Origin: Acinetobacter calcoaceticus
GTDB lineage: Bacteria > Pseudomonadota > Gammaproteobacteria > Pseudomonadales > Moraxellaceae
Assembly (NCBI RefSeq): GCF_900520355.1
Contig: NZ_LS999521.1
Span: 2,542,001-2,606,000 of the forward strand
Direction of reading: 5' to 3'
DNA length: 64,000 nucleotides
Part shown: piece after piece, positions 54,919-62,831 of the stretch
Numbering within the stretch: the stretch's first letter is position 1
Layout: every line of letters begins with the position of its first letter
The notes under the pieces: model-generated
The model's database searches: none
What the model saw: the letters and a program-made list of their open reading frames with translations, nothing else
What the model was told of the DNA's origin: nothing
Translations under genes and position numbers: made by a program

Positions 54919-54954
54919 AAGCCCATTCCTACTTCTCATTGAAGGAATGGGCTT
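54919..54954. terminator. Terminator after xseB
   Basis: 12-bp perfect stem AAGCCCATTCCT with its complement and a 12-base loop, 14 bp past the xseB stop. Two further small hairpins follow at about 54980-55040. Confidence 0.75.
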
Positions 54955-55171
54955 AGTGAAAACCACTTAGTCCTGAAATGCAAAAGTGTGGATTAGGTCA
55001 CACTTTCACAAAAAGCATGGTCCCACAACTCTTTGGGATCTTCAATATTTTAATTGTGTCTATTACGTTAGTTTGACTTTATTTTCAGCACTTCTTAACT
55101 AAAAGTCCTTCGATTAAAATCATCCTAAATACCCATTCTACTTTTGGTTATTTTCAAATATGCTTTAAGGG

Positions 55172-55390
55172 CTATTCCTCACTGAATGCTCCAATCAATT
55201 GATAAATTTTCCCGTTTTTAGGGTTTTCATATAGCAAATCCATATTGGGTAAAATAATGTCATCATCAATTTCAATATGTTCAACACTTTTATGAAGCTC
55301 AAGGGCGTGGTCATTCATAGGCCGAACTTTTGCCAAAGCAATCGTTTCTTGGTTAAACTGGTCCTTAATAATTACTTTTAATCTTTTCAT
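55172..55390 (-). CDS. Small hypothetical protein
   Basis: 72 residues; AGGAG 6 bases upstream supports the start. Contains beta-strand-like MKRLKVIIKDQFNQETIALA and acidic EHIEIDDDIILPNMDLLYEN. No domain recognised. Flanked by AT-rich spacers. Confidence 0.65.
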   Translation of the reverse strand: MKRLKVIIKDQFNQETIALAKVRPMNDHALELHKSVEHIEIDDDIILPNMDLLYENPKNGKIYQLIGAFSEE

Positions 55391-56002
55391 AAAAATCTCC
55401 TAAAAATTAAATTTTTTAATATGAATAATGGGTTAAATTTAAAATAAGCTAATCGCTGAATAGCCGATTAGCATAGCAAAGAAAATTTAAAATAAATGCA
55501 TCCGTACATTGTAAATTACGTTGGTTTAACCAAGTTACTTTGTTTGAAATGAATACAGTTCCAAAAGCAATTTAATTATGCTAGACGAAATATGTCAAAA
55601 AGGAGCATCTATTGTCGATAAAATGGTTGTAACAAGAAGTATTGAAATTAAATTTTTTATTTTAAAAGCAAACAATTAACTTAAATTGACCATAAATTCA
55701 CTTACGATTTCAATCATTTTGAATATGCAAAATCGATCACAGAAATACAAAATAATGAACTATTTCTTCTAAATCATACCAAATTAATTTGAGAATTTTT
55801 TACTCAAAGAATTAGCTGTTACTTTTAATATTTTGAACTTATATGACTTAATAAATAATAGTTTTTCCCTCACTTGAAATTTCAAAATTGAACAATATAT
55901 AAACAACTAGAAATCGTGATTTTACTGAATATGATGTCTCACTCCCCATCAATTCATTGATTGTCGCTTTCATCAAATAAATCAAATGATGGAGGATGCA
56001 TG
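55391..56002. other. AT-rich intergenic region, no gene seen
   Basis: Several AAGGAG-like stretches occur, but only very short frames (6-18 codons) follow. Probable promoter space for the divergent small genes. Confidence 0.45.
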
Positions 56003-56320
56003 ATGAATGCTTATGTTCGCCCACATCCCGATGGTTTTAAATCTTACTTAGGAAAGAATCCAAAAACTGGCCTTTACACTGTACGGGTTGGTTGGACGGT
56101 TTACGAAACGAATGCCAATGGTTCTGTCCTGTACGTTGTCAAGAATGAAGATAAGATTCCATTGGATGTAGAAAAGTTTAAAACTGATCGTCCCAAAATT
56201 TATACTGCCCTTCTTAACGAAGTACAGTTTCAACGCAAGAAACAGCTGGCGATTGATCTCCAGCAATCCAACATCCCTTCTTATGACCGCAAAGCCTATA
56301 AAAAACGCCGTGGTTTTTAG
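56003..56320 (+). CDS. Small hypothetical protein
   Basis: 105 residues from the second of two adjacent ATGs (56000 and 56003); GGAGG is 7 bases before 56003. Motifs: YVRPHPDGFKSYLGKNPKTG, VGWTVYETNANGS, and a basic C-terminus (SYDRKAYKKRRGF). No recognised domain. Possibly DNA or RNA binding from its basic end. Ends before a good terminator. Confidence 0.6.
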   Translation: MNAYVRPHPDGFKSYLGKNPKTGLYTVRVGWTVYETNANGSVLYVVKNEDKIPLDVEKFKTDRPKIYTALLNEVQFQRKKQLAIDLQQSNIPSYDRKAYKKRRGF

Positions 56321-56354
56321 ATTCTTAAACATATCTATTTAGAGCAAGCATATA

Positions 56355-56380
56355 GAAAAAGCACCCTCGGGTGCTTTTTC
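56355..56380. terminator. Bidirectional terminator, 12-bp stem
   Basis: GAAAAAGCACCC with its exact complement and a 2-base gap; sits between the convergent hypothetical gene and the 38-residue ORF. Confidence 0.85.
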
Positions 56381-56382
56381 TT

Positions 56383-56499
56383 TTAACGACCAGTTGTAAT
56401 TAATACAAACATACTGAGTATTAATGTGCTTAATGATCGTTTGCAATGGATGTGGACTTCATGCTCAGCTCCGTGAGCGTATTGATTAACGTTTTCCAT
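56383..56499 (-). CDS. 38-residue small protein with hydrophobic tail
   Basis: ATG 56499 follows AAAGGA with 6 bases spacing; stop at 56383-56385 is 2 bases from the shared terminator. The N-terminal half is polar with several His and Glu (VNQYAHGAEHEVHIHCKR), the second half is one hydrophobic helix (LSTLILSMFVLITT). The His-rich face and location next to copper genes hint at metal binding, which is only a guess. Confidence 0.55.
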   Translation of the reverse strand: MENVNQYAHGAEHEVHIHCKRSLSTLILSMFVLITTGR

Positions 56500-56802
56500 T
56501 TCGTGTCCTTTAAAGTTCACATTCCTAATTTGCCTAATATTCACCCAATAAGAAATTAGCCAAAAGTATTATATGCAATTAAATTTAACACAATCCTTAA
56601 ATTTTATTGACACTTATTATCATTAAGAAATAAGAGTTTTTAAGCTAAAAAATGAATGTAACATTCTACTACGAGGTTAATTGTGTATTACCGATTTGTA
56701 GCCCTTTCATCTCAAACAGCCATTGCTTAAAAATGATCTTCTAAAATAGAAAATATAATGATATTCCATTTTTTAATAATAGTCTTCGATAGGAGAATTC
56801 TT

Positions 56803-57159
56803 ATGGAAATTCAACAAGAAACAACCTCCTCTTTATTTTGTCACACCTCTACCTCAATTCAAGCCTGCATTGAATGCATGATCGCTTGTAAAACCTGTGC
56901 AGCAGCATGTTTGCAAGAGGAACATGTTCATATGATGCGAGAATGTATTAAGCATTGCATGACATGTGTAGAGACGTGCCAACTGTGTACATCTTTAGAG
57001 TTAAGAAATTCCGAGCTGGCTGAATCGGCAATGCAATTGTGTGCCAATGCCTGTCAACTTTGTGCAGCAGAATGCAGCAAACATGAACATGAACACTGTC
57101 AGATCTGTGCTAAAGCATGCTTGGCTTGTGCTAAAGCTTGTTTAGCTTATCGCGCCTAA
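56803..57159 (+). CDS. Cys-rich four-helix copper-binding protein (Csp-like)
   Basis: 118 residues from ATG 56803 with AGGAG 7 bases upstream. About 20 Cys arranged along helices (SIQACIECMIACKTCAAACL, ECIKHCMTCVETCQLC, CANACQLCAAEC, HCQICAKACLACAKACLAY), the pattern of Csp copper-storage proteins that bind many Cu(I) ions in the helix core. No export signal, so cytosolic. Lies near copA/cueR but is not in that operon; no CueR-type promoter was seen before it. Confidence 0.88.
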   Translation: MEIQQETTSSLFCHTSTSIQACIECMIACKTCAAACLQEEHVHMMRECIKHCMTCVETCQLCTSLELRNSELAESAMQLCANACQLCAAECSKHEHEHCQICAKACLACAKACLAYRA

Positions 57160-57541
57160 ATAATTTTACACACATAAGCCTACGCAACCTTTAGATCGTA
57201 GGCTCATTAAAATTTTATAAATAACAAAACATTAGATATTTTTTAATTAAATTAAGTTAATAGTCAAATTTTTATAGGCATAAAAAAAACCCGCATCTTG
57301 GGGAAGAATGCAGGCTCTTAGATCTCCCACAACGACCATGAGTTCATTATTACACTTGAACTTTAAACCGTTAGCTAAATGTACCTATAAAAAATTTAAA
57401 TTGCAATACAGAAGAGTCTGTATATTTAAAATATTTTATTATTTCTTTATCGTTTTATTTGCTGAACAAGAAATGAAAAATAACCCTATTGAAAAACATT
57501 GTTTATGCAGTGCCCCCCCATAAATAGCTTTTTACAGACAT
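57160..57541. other. Intergenic region downstream of the Csp gene
   Basis: An imperfect hairpin with A-rich 5' flank at about 57284-57320 lies 120 bp past the gene. A 71-codon frame (57308-57523) lacks a ribosome site and is not taken as a gene. Confidence 0.45.
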
Positions 57542-57704
57542 TAAAAAAGCCCGTTTCACGGGCTTTTCTGCAACGGTGAGCAATCTAAGATTTGTGTCTA
57601 TCCATCTCTTACATGCTCTTTGCTAGCTATATGTAAGGTCTTATCGTATCTTTTGCCCTGTCCCAAGTTTCCCTGTGGATCGAGGAGATATTACGATTAC
57701 CTTA
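57542..57704 (-). ncRNA. Candidate structured sRNA
   Basis: Minus strand: extended -10 TGCTATAAC at about 57711-57718, then about 160 bases without an ORF, ending at a strong terminator (AAAAGCCCGT with complement, 57545-57567, then Ts). Internally CTTACAT/ATGTAAG (57611-57640) forms a 7-bp stem, and CCACAGGG/CCC-type pairing is possible. Promoter, defined end and folding make a stand-alone RNA likely. No known family recognised. Confidence 0.5.
57545..57567. terminator. Terminator of the candidate sRNA
   Basis: 10-bp perfect stem, 3-base loop, A and T flanks. Confidence 0.85.
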
Positions 57705-57710
57705 AGTACA

Positions 57711-57718
57711 GTTATAGC
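57711..57718 (-). promoter_or_regulatory. Extended -10 promoter of the candidate sRNA
   Basis: TG-C-TATAAC on the minus strand; no good -35 match, consistent with an extended -10 type. Confidence 0.4.
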
Positions 57719-57790
57719 ACATTATTTATTCATGGCTAGTACTGTTCACGTTTTTTTACAAATGAATAAAATTTGGCCAAACCTTAATAT

Positions 57791-58198
57791 TTAAGGACTT
57801 TCCACACCGTTTGGATATTGATGAGCATCATCGCAAATTGAATACCATTTAACTTTTGAAGTGACAAAAGCATGAGAGCTAACTTGGGTCGATATTTCTT
57901 CATTAACCAGCCCTACCCTTAAACGCACCACTTCAGGTTTATCTAAACGTTCACTCCAGACAGGCGAGCCACAAGTTTTACAGAACATCCTCTTTTTATT
58001 AGGAGATGAAAAATAAGCCTGTAACAGGTTTTCTCCCTGCAAAATATTTAAATCACTTTTTTGTACTTGTGTAATGACAGCAAAAGCAGCACCTTGGGCT
58101 TTTTGGCATTGATTACAATGACAAACCATAATGGGTGCTAATTCCGCATCAATTTGGAGTTGAATACCATTACAAAGACAAGAAGCTGTATAAGCCAT
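57791..58198 (-). CDS. GFA-type zinc protein
   Basis: 135 residues. Zinc-ligand Cys pattern of the glutathione-dependent formaldehyde-activating (GFA) fold: SCLCNGIQ, VCHCNQCQKAQGAAFAV, MFCKTCGSPVWSE. Many GFA-domain proteins have unknown chemistry. Follows cueR by 28 bp on the same strand, so it is likely in the copA-cueR transcript. Confidence 0.88.
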   Translation of the reverse strand: MAYTASCLCNGIQLQIDAELAPIMVCHCNQCQKAQGAAFAVITQVQKSDLNILQGENLLQAYFSSPNKKRMFCKTCGSPVWSERLDKPEVVRLRVGLVNEEISTQVSSHAFVTSKVKWYSICDDAHQYPNGVESP

Positions 58199-58226
58199 GA
58201 TTTTTCCTTTTTTATTTTAATGAGGT

Positions 58227-58628
58227 TTAGCTTACACCCACACCTTTTTCAATGTGATCTAAAATGGCACAAGAAGCCTGTTGGTTACCACAGCAATCAT
58301 CGGCCGAAGCCTGCAGAATAGAAACCATTTCTTGTAGATGGGCAATTTTTTGATTGAGTTCCGCAATATGTTTTACGGTTAAGGCTTTCACCTCTGCACT
58401 CTGTCGATCTGTATTTTTCCAAAGTGAAATCAGTTCTTTCATTTGTTCGGATGAAAAACCTAACTCTCTGGCGTGTTTTAAGAAGTTCAAAGTTTTCAGG
58501 TCTGTTTCTGAATAAATACGATAACCCGAAGCAGAACGCTGTGCCGCTTCAAGTAAACCGATTTCTTCATAGTAACGAATCATTTTTGCAGAAATACCAG
58601 ACTGTTTGGATGCCTGACCGATATTCAT
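58227..58628 (-). CDS. cueR: CueR, Cu(I)-responsive MerR-type regulator
   Basis: 134 residues from ATG 58628 (GAGGTG upstream; TTG 58640 rejected). MerR HTH NIGQASKQSGISAKMIRYYE, EEIGLLEAAQRSASGYRIYS. Metal loop DDCCGNQQASC has two Cys in the CueR spacing, and the RQSAEVK segment matches the Ser that marks monovalent-metal sensors. Activates copA and copper genes by untwisting 19-bp-spacer promoters. Sits 75 bp past copA. Confidence 0.93.
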   Translation of the reverse strand: MNIGQASKQSGISAKMIRYYEEIGLLEAAQRSASGYRIYSETDLKTLNFLKHARELGFSSEQMKELISLWKNTDRQSAEVKALTVKHIAELNQKIAHLQEMVSILQASADDCCGNQQASCAILDHIEKGVGVS

Positions 58629-58703
58629 CTCACACCTCAAATATTAAATTTGGTTTAAGACCTGATGTTTTGATCTTAAACCAAAATATGATTTTCAGCA
58701 CGC

Positions 58704-61175
58704 TTACTGCACGGGTGCATGAAAACGTTTTAAACGTAGTGCATTTCCTAAAACAAAGACTGAAGAAAGCGCCATTGCACCTGCTGCAAACACAGGTGAA
58801 AGCAATATACCAAATGCTGGATATAGCGCACCTGCCGCAATTGGAATAAGTGCAACGTTATATACAAATGCCCAGAACAAGTTTTGACGTATGTTTCGCA
58901 TAGTGGCTTTACTTAATGCAATTGCATTAGGTACGCCTTTTAAACTACCTGACATCAACACAACATCGGCAGCTTCAATAGCAACATCTGTTCCTGTACC
59001 AATGGCTAAGCCGACATCTGCTTGCGCCAAGGCTGGTGCATCGTTAATGCCGTCACCTACAAAAGCCAAGCGACCATATTGTTTTTGCAATTGGCGAACG
59101 GTGTCTACTTTGCCTTCAGGTAAAACCTCTGCCACAACTTCATCAATATTGAGTTTTTTCGCAATCGCCTGTGCGGTATGTCGGTTATCCCCTGTAATCA
59201 TGGCAACTTTTAGACCTAACTGATGTAAGGCCTCAATCGCAGCATAAGTTGTTTCTTTAATTGGGTCTGCAACGGCAATAATCGCAGCAAGTTGCTGGTC
59301 GATAGCAACATAAAGCGGCGTTTTACCTTCTTCACCCAACTGTGCAGCAATCGCCTGGAATGAGTTGGTGTTTAAACCGAGCTGATGCATATAACGATCT
59401 GCACCAATTTGTACTTTTTGGCCCGCTACTTCAGCTTCAATACCTGAACCTGTAATCGAGTTAAAAGCTATTACTGGCAATAAGGTTAGGCCCTCAGCCT
59501 GTGCTGCTTGAACAATAGCGAGTGCAATCGGGTGTTCAGATTTAGCTTCGACCGAGGCAACTAAAGTCAGCACTTGCTGACGCTCAAAACCTGATTGCAC
59601 ATTAAAGTCTGTTAGTGTTGGTTTGCCTTCAGTGAGCGTTCCAGTTTTATCAACAGCAACCACCTGCGCTTCTTGTAAAAGCTGCAATGCCTCGCCTTTA
59701 CGGAACAAGACACCGAGCTCAGCACCACGTCCAGTACCGACCATAATCGAAGTTGGTGTTGCAAGTCCCATTGCACAAGGACAAGCAATAATCAGTACTG
59801 CAACGGCGTTGACCAAACCAAAAGTCAGCGCAGGCTCTGGCCCAAAAATAAACCAGACCATGAATGTTATTGCAGCAATTAACATCACCGCTGGCACAAA
59901 CCACATGGTGACTTTATCGACCAAACCCTGAATGGGTAGTTTAGAACCTTGGGCTTGCTCAACCATGCGGATAATTTGTGAAAGTACAGACGAAGCACCA
60001 ACTGCGGTTGCCTGAATGTTTAGTGTTCCGTTTTGATTGACCGTACCACCAACCACTTGCTGCCCTACTATTTTTTCAACGGGAACAGGCTCGCCCGTAA
60101 TCATAGATTCATCAATATAACTATGCCCTTCAACCACCTCACCATCGACAGGCACACGTTCACCCGGACGAATTTCTACAATACTTCCGCTGACTACTTC
60201 GGCAACAGTAACTTCCACCACTTGACCATCACGCTGAATGCGGGCAGTTTTGGGTTGCATGCCAACTAGATGTTGAATGGCTTGTGAAGTACGGCCTTTA
60301 GCTTTTGCTTCAAAATATCGCCCAAGCAAAATTAAACTGACAATTACAGCAGCCGCTTCAAAGTAAACATTGACCGTACCTTGTGGTAATACATGCGGCA
60401 TAAAGGTTGCCACGACAGAGAAGCTGTAGGCAGCCAAGGTTCCAACAGCGACCAGCGAGTTCATATCTGGTGCTAAACGCCATAAGGCTGGAATACCTTT
60501 TTGGTAAAAACGGCGACCAGGAAAAACGAGAACTAATGTGGTCAAAACAAACTGTAAAAGCCAGCTATTGTATTGACCGATCGTGTGCATAACCCACATA
60601 TGAAAAGACGGAATTAGATGTGAACCCATTTCCAAAATAAACACAGGTAAAGCCAATACAATTGAAATGATCAAATCTTTTTTAAGCTGATCTAACTCTG
60701 AAGCTTTTTTATCGAGCTGCTCATTTTGATTTTTTTCAGAGGCTTTGGCGTCGTAACCTGCTTTTTTAACAGCACGAATCAGGTCCTCAACATTGACTGT
60801 TGCATCTGCCTGAACCCAAGCCTGTTCTGTTGCCAAGTTGACTGTTGCCTCTTGAACGCCGTCTACTTTCTTCAGCGCTTTTTCAACACGTCCGACACAC
60901 GATGCGCAGGTCATGCCCTCAATAGACAATTCCACTGGCGCAGCTTTTGGAACATCATAACCCGCACGTTCAACTGCTTTGACGAGTGCTTCGCGCTGAA
61001 TCGGTTGATTTGAATATACAACGGCTTTTTCTGTTGCCAAATTTACGTTAGCAATTTCTATATTTTCGACTTTCTTAAGTGCCTTTTCGACACGTCCGAC
61101 ACAAGAGGCACAAGTCATACCTTCGATTGGTAGTGTTTCACTATATGCTGGCAATTTTGTGTTTTTTGAGTCCAT
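58704..61175 (-). CDS. copA: CopA, Cu(I)-exporting P1B-type ATPase
   Basis: 823 residues from ATG 61175 (GAGGTG upstream). Two N-terminal heavy-metal domains (GMTCASC at Cys22/25 and again near residue 92-98). Membrane metal site [13 protein letters not shown], phosphorylation motif DKTGTLTEG, hinge [12 protein letters not shown] and SEHPIA typical of P1B. Exports Cu(I) from the cytoplasm. First gene of a probable copA-cueR-GFA operon with a MerR-type promoter. Confidence 0.97.
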   Translation of the reverse strand: MDSKNTKLPAYSETLPIEGMTCASCVGRVEKALKKVENIEIANVNLATEKAVVYSNQPIQREALVKAVERAGYDVPKAAPVELSIEGMTCASCVGRVEKALKKVDGVQEATVNLATEQAWVQADATVNVEDLIRAVKKAGYDAKASEKNQNEQLDKKASELDQLKKDLIISIVLALPVFILEMGSHLIPSFHMWVMHTIGQYNSWLLQFVLTTLVLVFPGRRFYQKGIPALWRLAPDMNSLVAVGTLAAYSFSVVATFMPHVLPQGTVNVYFEAAAVIVSLILLGRYFEAKAKGRTSQAIQHLVGMQPKTARIQRDGQVVEVTVAEVVSGSIVEIRPGERVPVDGEVVEGHSYIDESMITGEPVPVEKIVGQQVVGGTVNQNGTLNIQATAVGASSVLSQIIRMVEQAQGSKLPIQGLVDKVTMWFVPAVMLIAAITFMVWFIFGPEPALTFGLVNAVAVLIIACPCAMGLATPTSIMVGTGRGAELGVLFRKGEALQLLQEAQVVAVDKTGTLTEGKPTLTDFNVQSGFERQQVLTLVASVEAKSEHPIALAIVQAAQAEGLTLLPVIAFNSITGSGIEAEVAGQKVQIGADRYMHQLGLNTNSFQAIAAQLGEEGKTPLYVAIDQQLAAIIAVADPIKETTYAAIEALHQLGLKVAMITGDNRHTAQAIAKKLNIDEVVAEVLPEGKVDTVRQLQKQYGRLAFVGDGINDAPALAQADVGLAIGTGTDVAIEAADVVLMSGSLKGVPNAIALSKATMRNIRQNLFWAFVYNVALIPIAAGALYPAFGILLSPVFAAGAMALSSVFVLGNALRLKRFHAPVQ

Positions 61176-61217
61176 CAAACACCTCTGCAAATCTGCAAAA
61201 TTTAATATTCTGTATTG

Positions 61218-61248
61218 AGCATACAGATTCCCATCATGGGAAGGTCAA
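61218..61248 (-). promoter_or_regulatory. CueR-type promoter of copA
   Basis: Minus strand: TTGACC (61243-61248), exactly 19-base spacer, TATGCT (61218-61223). The spacer holds the perfect palindrome TTCCCATGATGGGAA, the MerR/CueR operator form. Confidence 0.9.
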
Positions 61249-61272
61249 GCATATTTTTTAAAAAAATTAGTC

Positions 61273-61303
61273 TTGACCTTACAATCATGACAAGGTTTAG
61301 ACT
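61273..61303 (+). promoter_or_regulatory. CueR-type promoter of the CopZ-like gene
   Basis: TTGACC (61273-61278), 19-base spacer, TAGACT (61298-61303), with ACCTT and AAGGT arms as dyad. Divergent from the copA promoter, 25 bp away. Confidence 0.85.
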
Positions 61304-61347
61304 TAGGGTTATCCAAACAAACATCTCGTTCTTAATGGAGTATGAAT

Positions 61348-61542
61348 ATGAAATTACTTATTGAAAATATGACTTGTGGTGGCTGTGCTCGTGGTGTGAC
61401 AGCAACTATTCAAGATGTCGACCCAAATGCAAAAGTAGATGTAGATTTAGCGACAAAAATCGTGACTGTCGAAACCAGTGAAAGTGTCGACAAAATTACT
61501 GAAGCGCTTGATGAAGATGGTTTCCCAGCTCAAGTGCAGTAA
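61348..61542 (+). CDS. CopZ-like heavy-metal chaperone (HMA domain)
   Basis: 64 residues from ATG 61348 (GGAG 7 bases upstream; ATG 61342 also possible). One ferredoxin-like HMA domain with NMTCGGCARGV metal site at Cys10/Cys13, then VDVDLATKIVTVETSESVDK. Cytosolic Cu(I) carrier handing metal to CopA. Under its own CueR-type promoter, divergent from copA. Confidence 0.9.
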   Translation: MKLLIENMTCGGCARGVTATIQDVDPNAKVDVDLATKIVTVETSESVDKITEALDEDGFPAQVQ

Positions 61543-61555
61543 GAAGTTACCTAAC

Positions 61556-61582
61556 GCATAGCTTCAACCTTTGAGGCTATGC
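61556..61582 (+). terminator. Terminator after the CopZ-like gene
   Basis: 12-bp stem with one G-U pair, 3-base loop, T-rich tail, between convergent copZ-like gene and benM. Confidence 0.7.
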
Positions 61583-61593
61583 ACTCGTTTTAT

Positions 61594-62553
61594 TTAAAAA
61601 TCAATACCGTCTGAATCGTCGATTGGATTCTGATCGAGTGTAAAAACAGTACGTTTATAAGGTATTCCTTCTAAATCATAAACTTGATAAATACAGTCAA
61701 ATAAGAGTTGTAAGTCTTCACTTCTATCCATTGCACGTGCAGTAATAAAAATCGGACTGACTGCCCCATTATCGAGAATCGGAATGTAATTTAAATGAGG
61801 AAAGCGAATGGTATCGGCACTAGCAGGAATAATACATAGACCTTCCCCCGCTGCTACCAAACCCAAAGCCAGTTGAATTTCCCGTATCTCATGCATATTT
61901 TTTGGAACCAAACTATGCTCGGCAAAGATATTTAAAAGCTGGGTCGAAAAATTAGGTTTCGGCGAAGTGGGATACATAAACATCTTTTCATCAATCAGAT
62001 CGGCCAAATACACCCCTTCTGTACGCTGAGCAATGGGATGGCTGGTATGTGCAGCAACCACTAATCGTTCTTTACGCAGCAGAATTCGTCTCACGGCTGG
62101 ATCACTAATTCTTAAGCGTCCAAACCCGACATCAATACGTCCTTCTTTTAATGCCTGTAGTTGCTCAGTTGTACTCAACTCCATCAGTTGAATATTCAAA
62201 TGCGGTTGCTGCTGCCTAAATAAATAGATGATTCGAGGCAACAACCCATAGAGTAAAGACCCGACAAAACCAATCGTCACACTTCTTTCAATCAGACCAA
62301 TCCGCTTGGTCATACTTTTTATTTCTTCAGCATTCGACAAAAGTTTAAGAGCGTGTTGATAAAAGAAATGTCCGGCTGGCGTTGTCTGTAAAGGGCGGCT
62401 TCCACGCTCAAATAATTGAATTCCAAGCTCACTTTCCAGATTTTGGATCTGTCGACTCAAAGGAGGTTGAGCAATAAATAGTTTTTCAGCAGCCTTGGTG
62501 AAGCTTTGTTCTTCAACCACCGCCACAAAATACCGTAAATGTCTTAGTTCCAT
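61594..62553 (-). CDS. benM: BenM-type LysR regulator of benzoate degradation
   Basis: 319 residues. The N-terminus MELRHLRYFVAVVEEQSFTK and AQPPLSRQIQNLESELGIQL match the BenM/CatM subgroup of Acinetobacter nearly residue for residue. LysR HTH in the first 60, then an effector domain (VTIGFVGSLLYGLLPRI, GLVAAGEGLCIIPAS). BenM answers benzoate and cis,cis-muconate and activates benABCDE. Divergent from benA here, which supports BenM over CatM. Confidence 0.9.
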   Translation of the reverse strand: MELRHLRYFVAVVEEQSFTKAAEKLFIAQPPLSRQIQNLESELGIQLFERGSRPLQTTPAGHFFYQHALKLLSNAEEIKSMTKRIGLIERSVTIGFVGSLLYGLLPRIIYLFRQQQPHLNIQLMELSTTEQLQALKEGRIDVGFGRLRISDPAVRRILLRKERLVVAAHTSHPIAQRTEGVYLADLIDEKMFMYPTSPKPNFSTQLLNIFAEHSLVPKNMHEIREIQLALGLVAAGEGLCIIPASADTIRFPHLNYIPILDNGAVSPIFITARAMDRSEDLQLLFDCIYQVYDLEGIPYKRTVFTLDQNPIDDSDGIDF

Positions 62554-62562
62554 AAGGCTTCC

Positions 62563-62629
62563 ATACCTTTAAGATATAAAAAAATGCAAATTCAGTCTTA
62601 GACACAGTTTAACCATTCTTTTAAGGTAT
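62563..62629. promoter_or_regulatory. Candidate BenM sites in the benM-benA gap
   Basis: ATACCTTTAAGATAT at 62563-62577 and ATTCTTTTAAGGTAT at 62615-62629 each match the LysR-type ATAC-N7-GTAT pattern with one change. Both lie between benM and benA. Confidence 0.5.
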
Positions 62630-62831
62630 ATACAAGCAACAAACCGATGAAGTGATGAATTGCTTTGTGAAAAGCCTTCTTGCCAATATTCAAGTGATTC
62701 ATCTTCATCAATCTCGGTTAAACACCCGTCGCGCTCATGCGCTTCATTGACAATATTAGGATATCAAGACCTTGTAGATCTTAGCTAAGGCCTTGGTGAC
62801 TTCCACACTTTTGGAAAGTCGGAGAACGGAC

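Noticed and set aside
55600-55680. Short frames after AAGGAG upstream of 56003
   Set aside because: Frames of 6 to 18 codons with poor spacing; not supported.
57308-57523. 71-codon frame past the Csp gene
   Set aside because: No ribosome site and overlaps a hairpin; composition is not protein-like.
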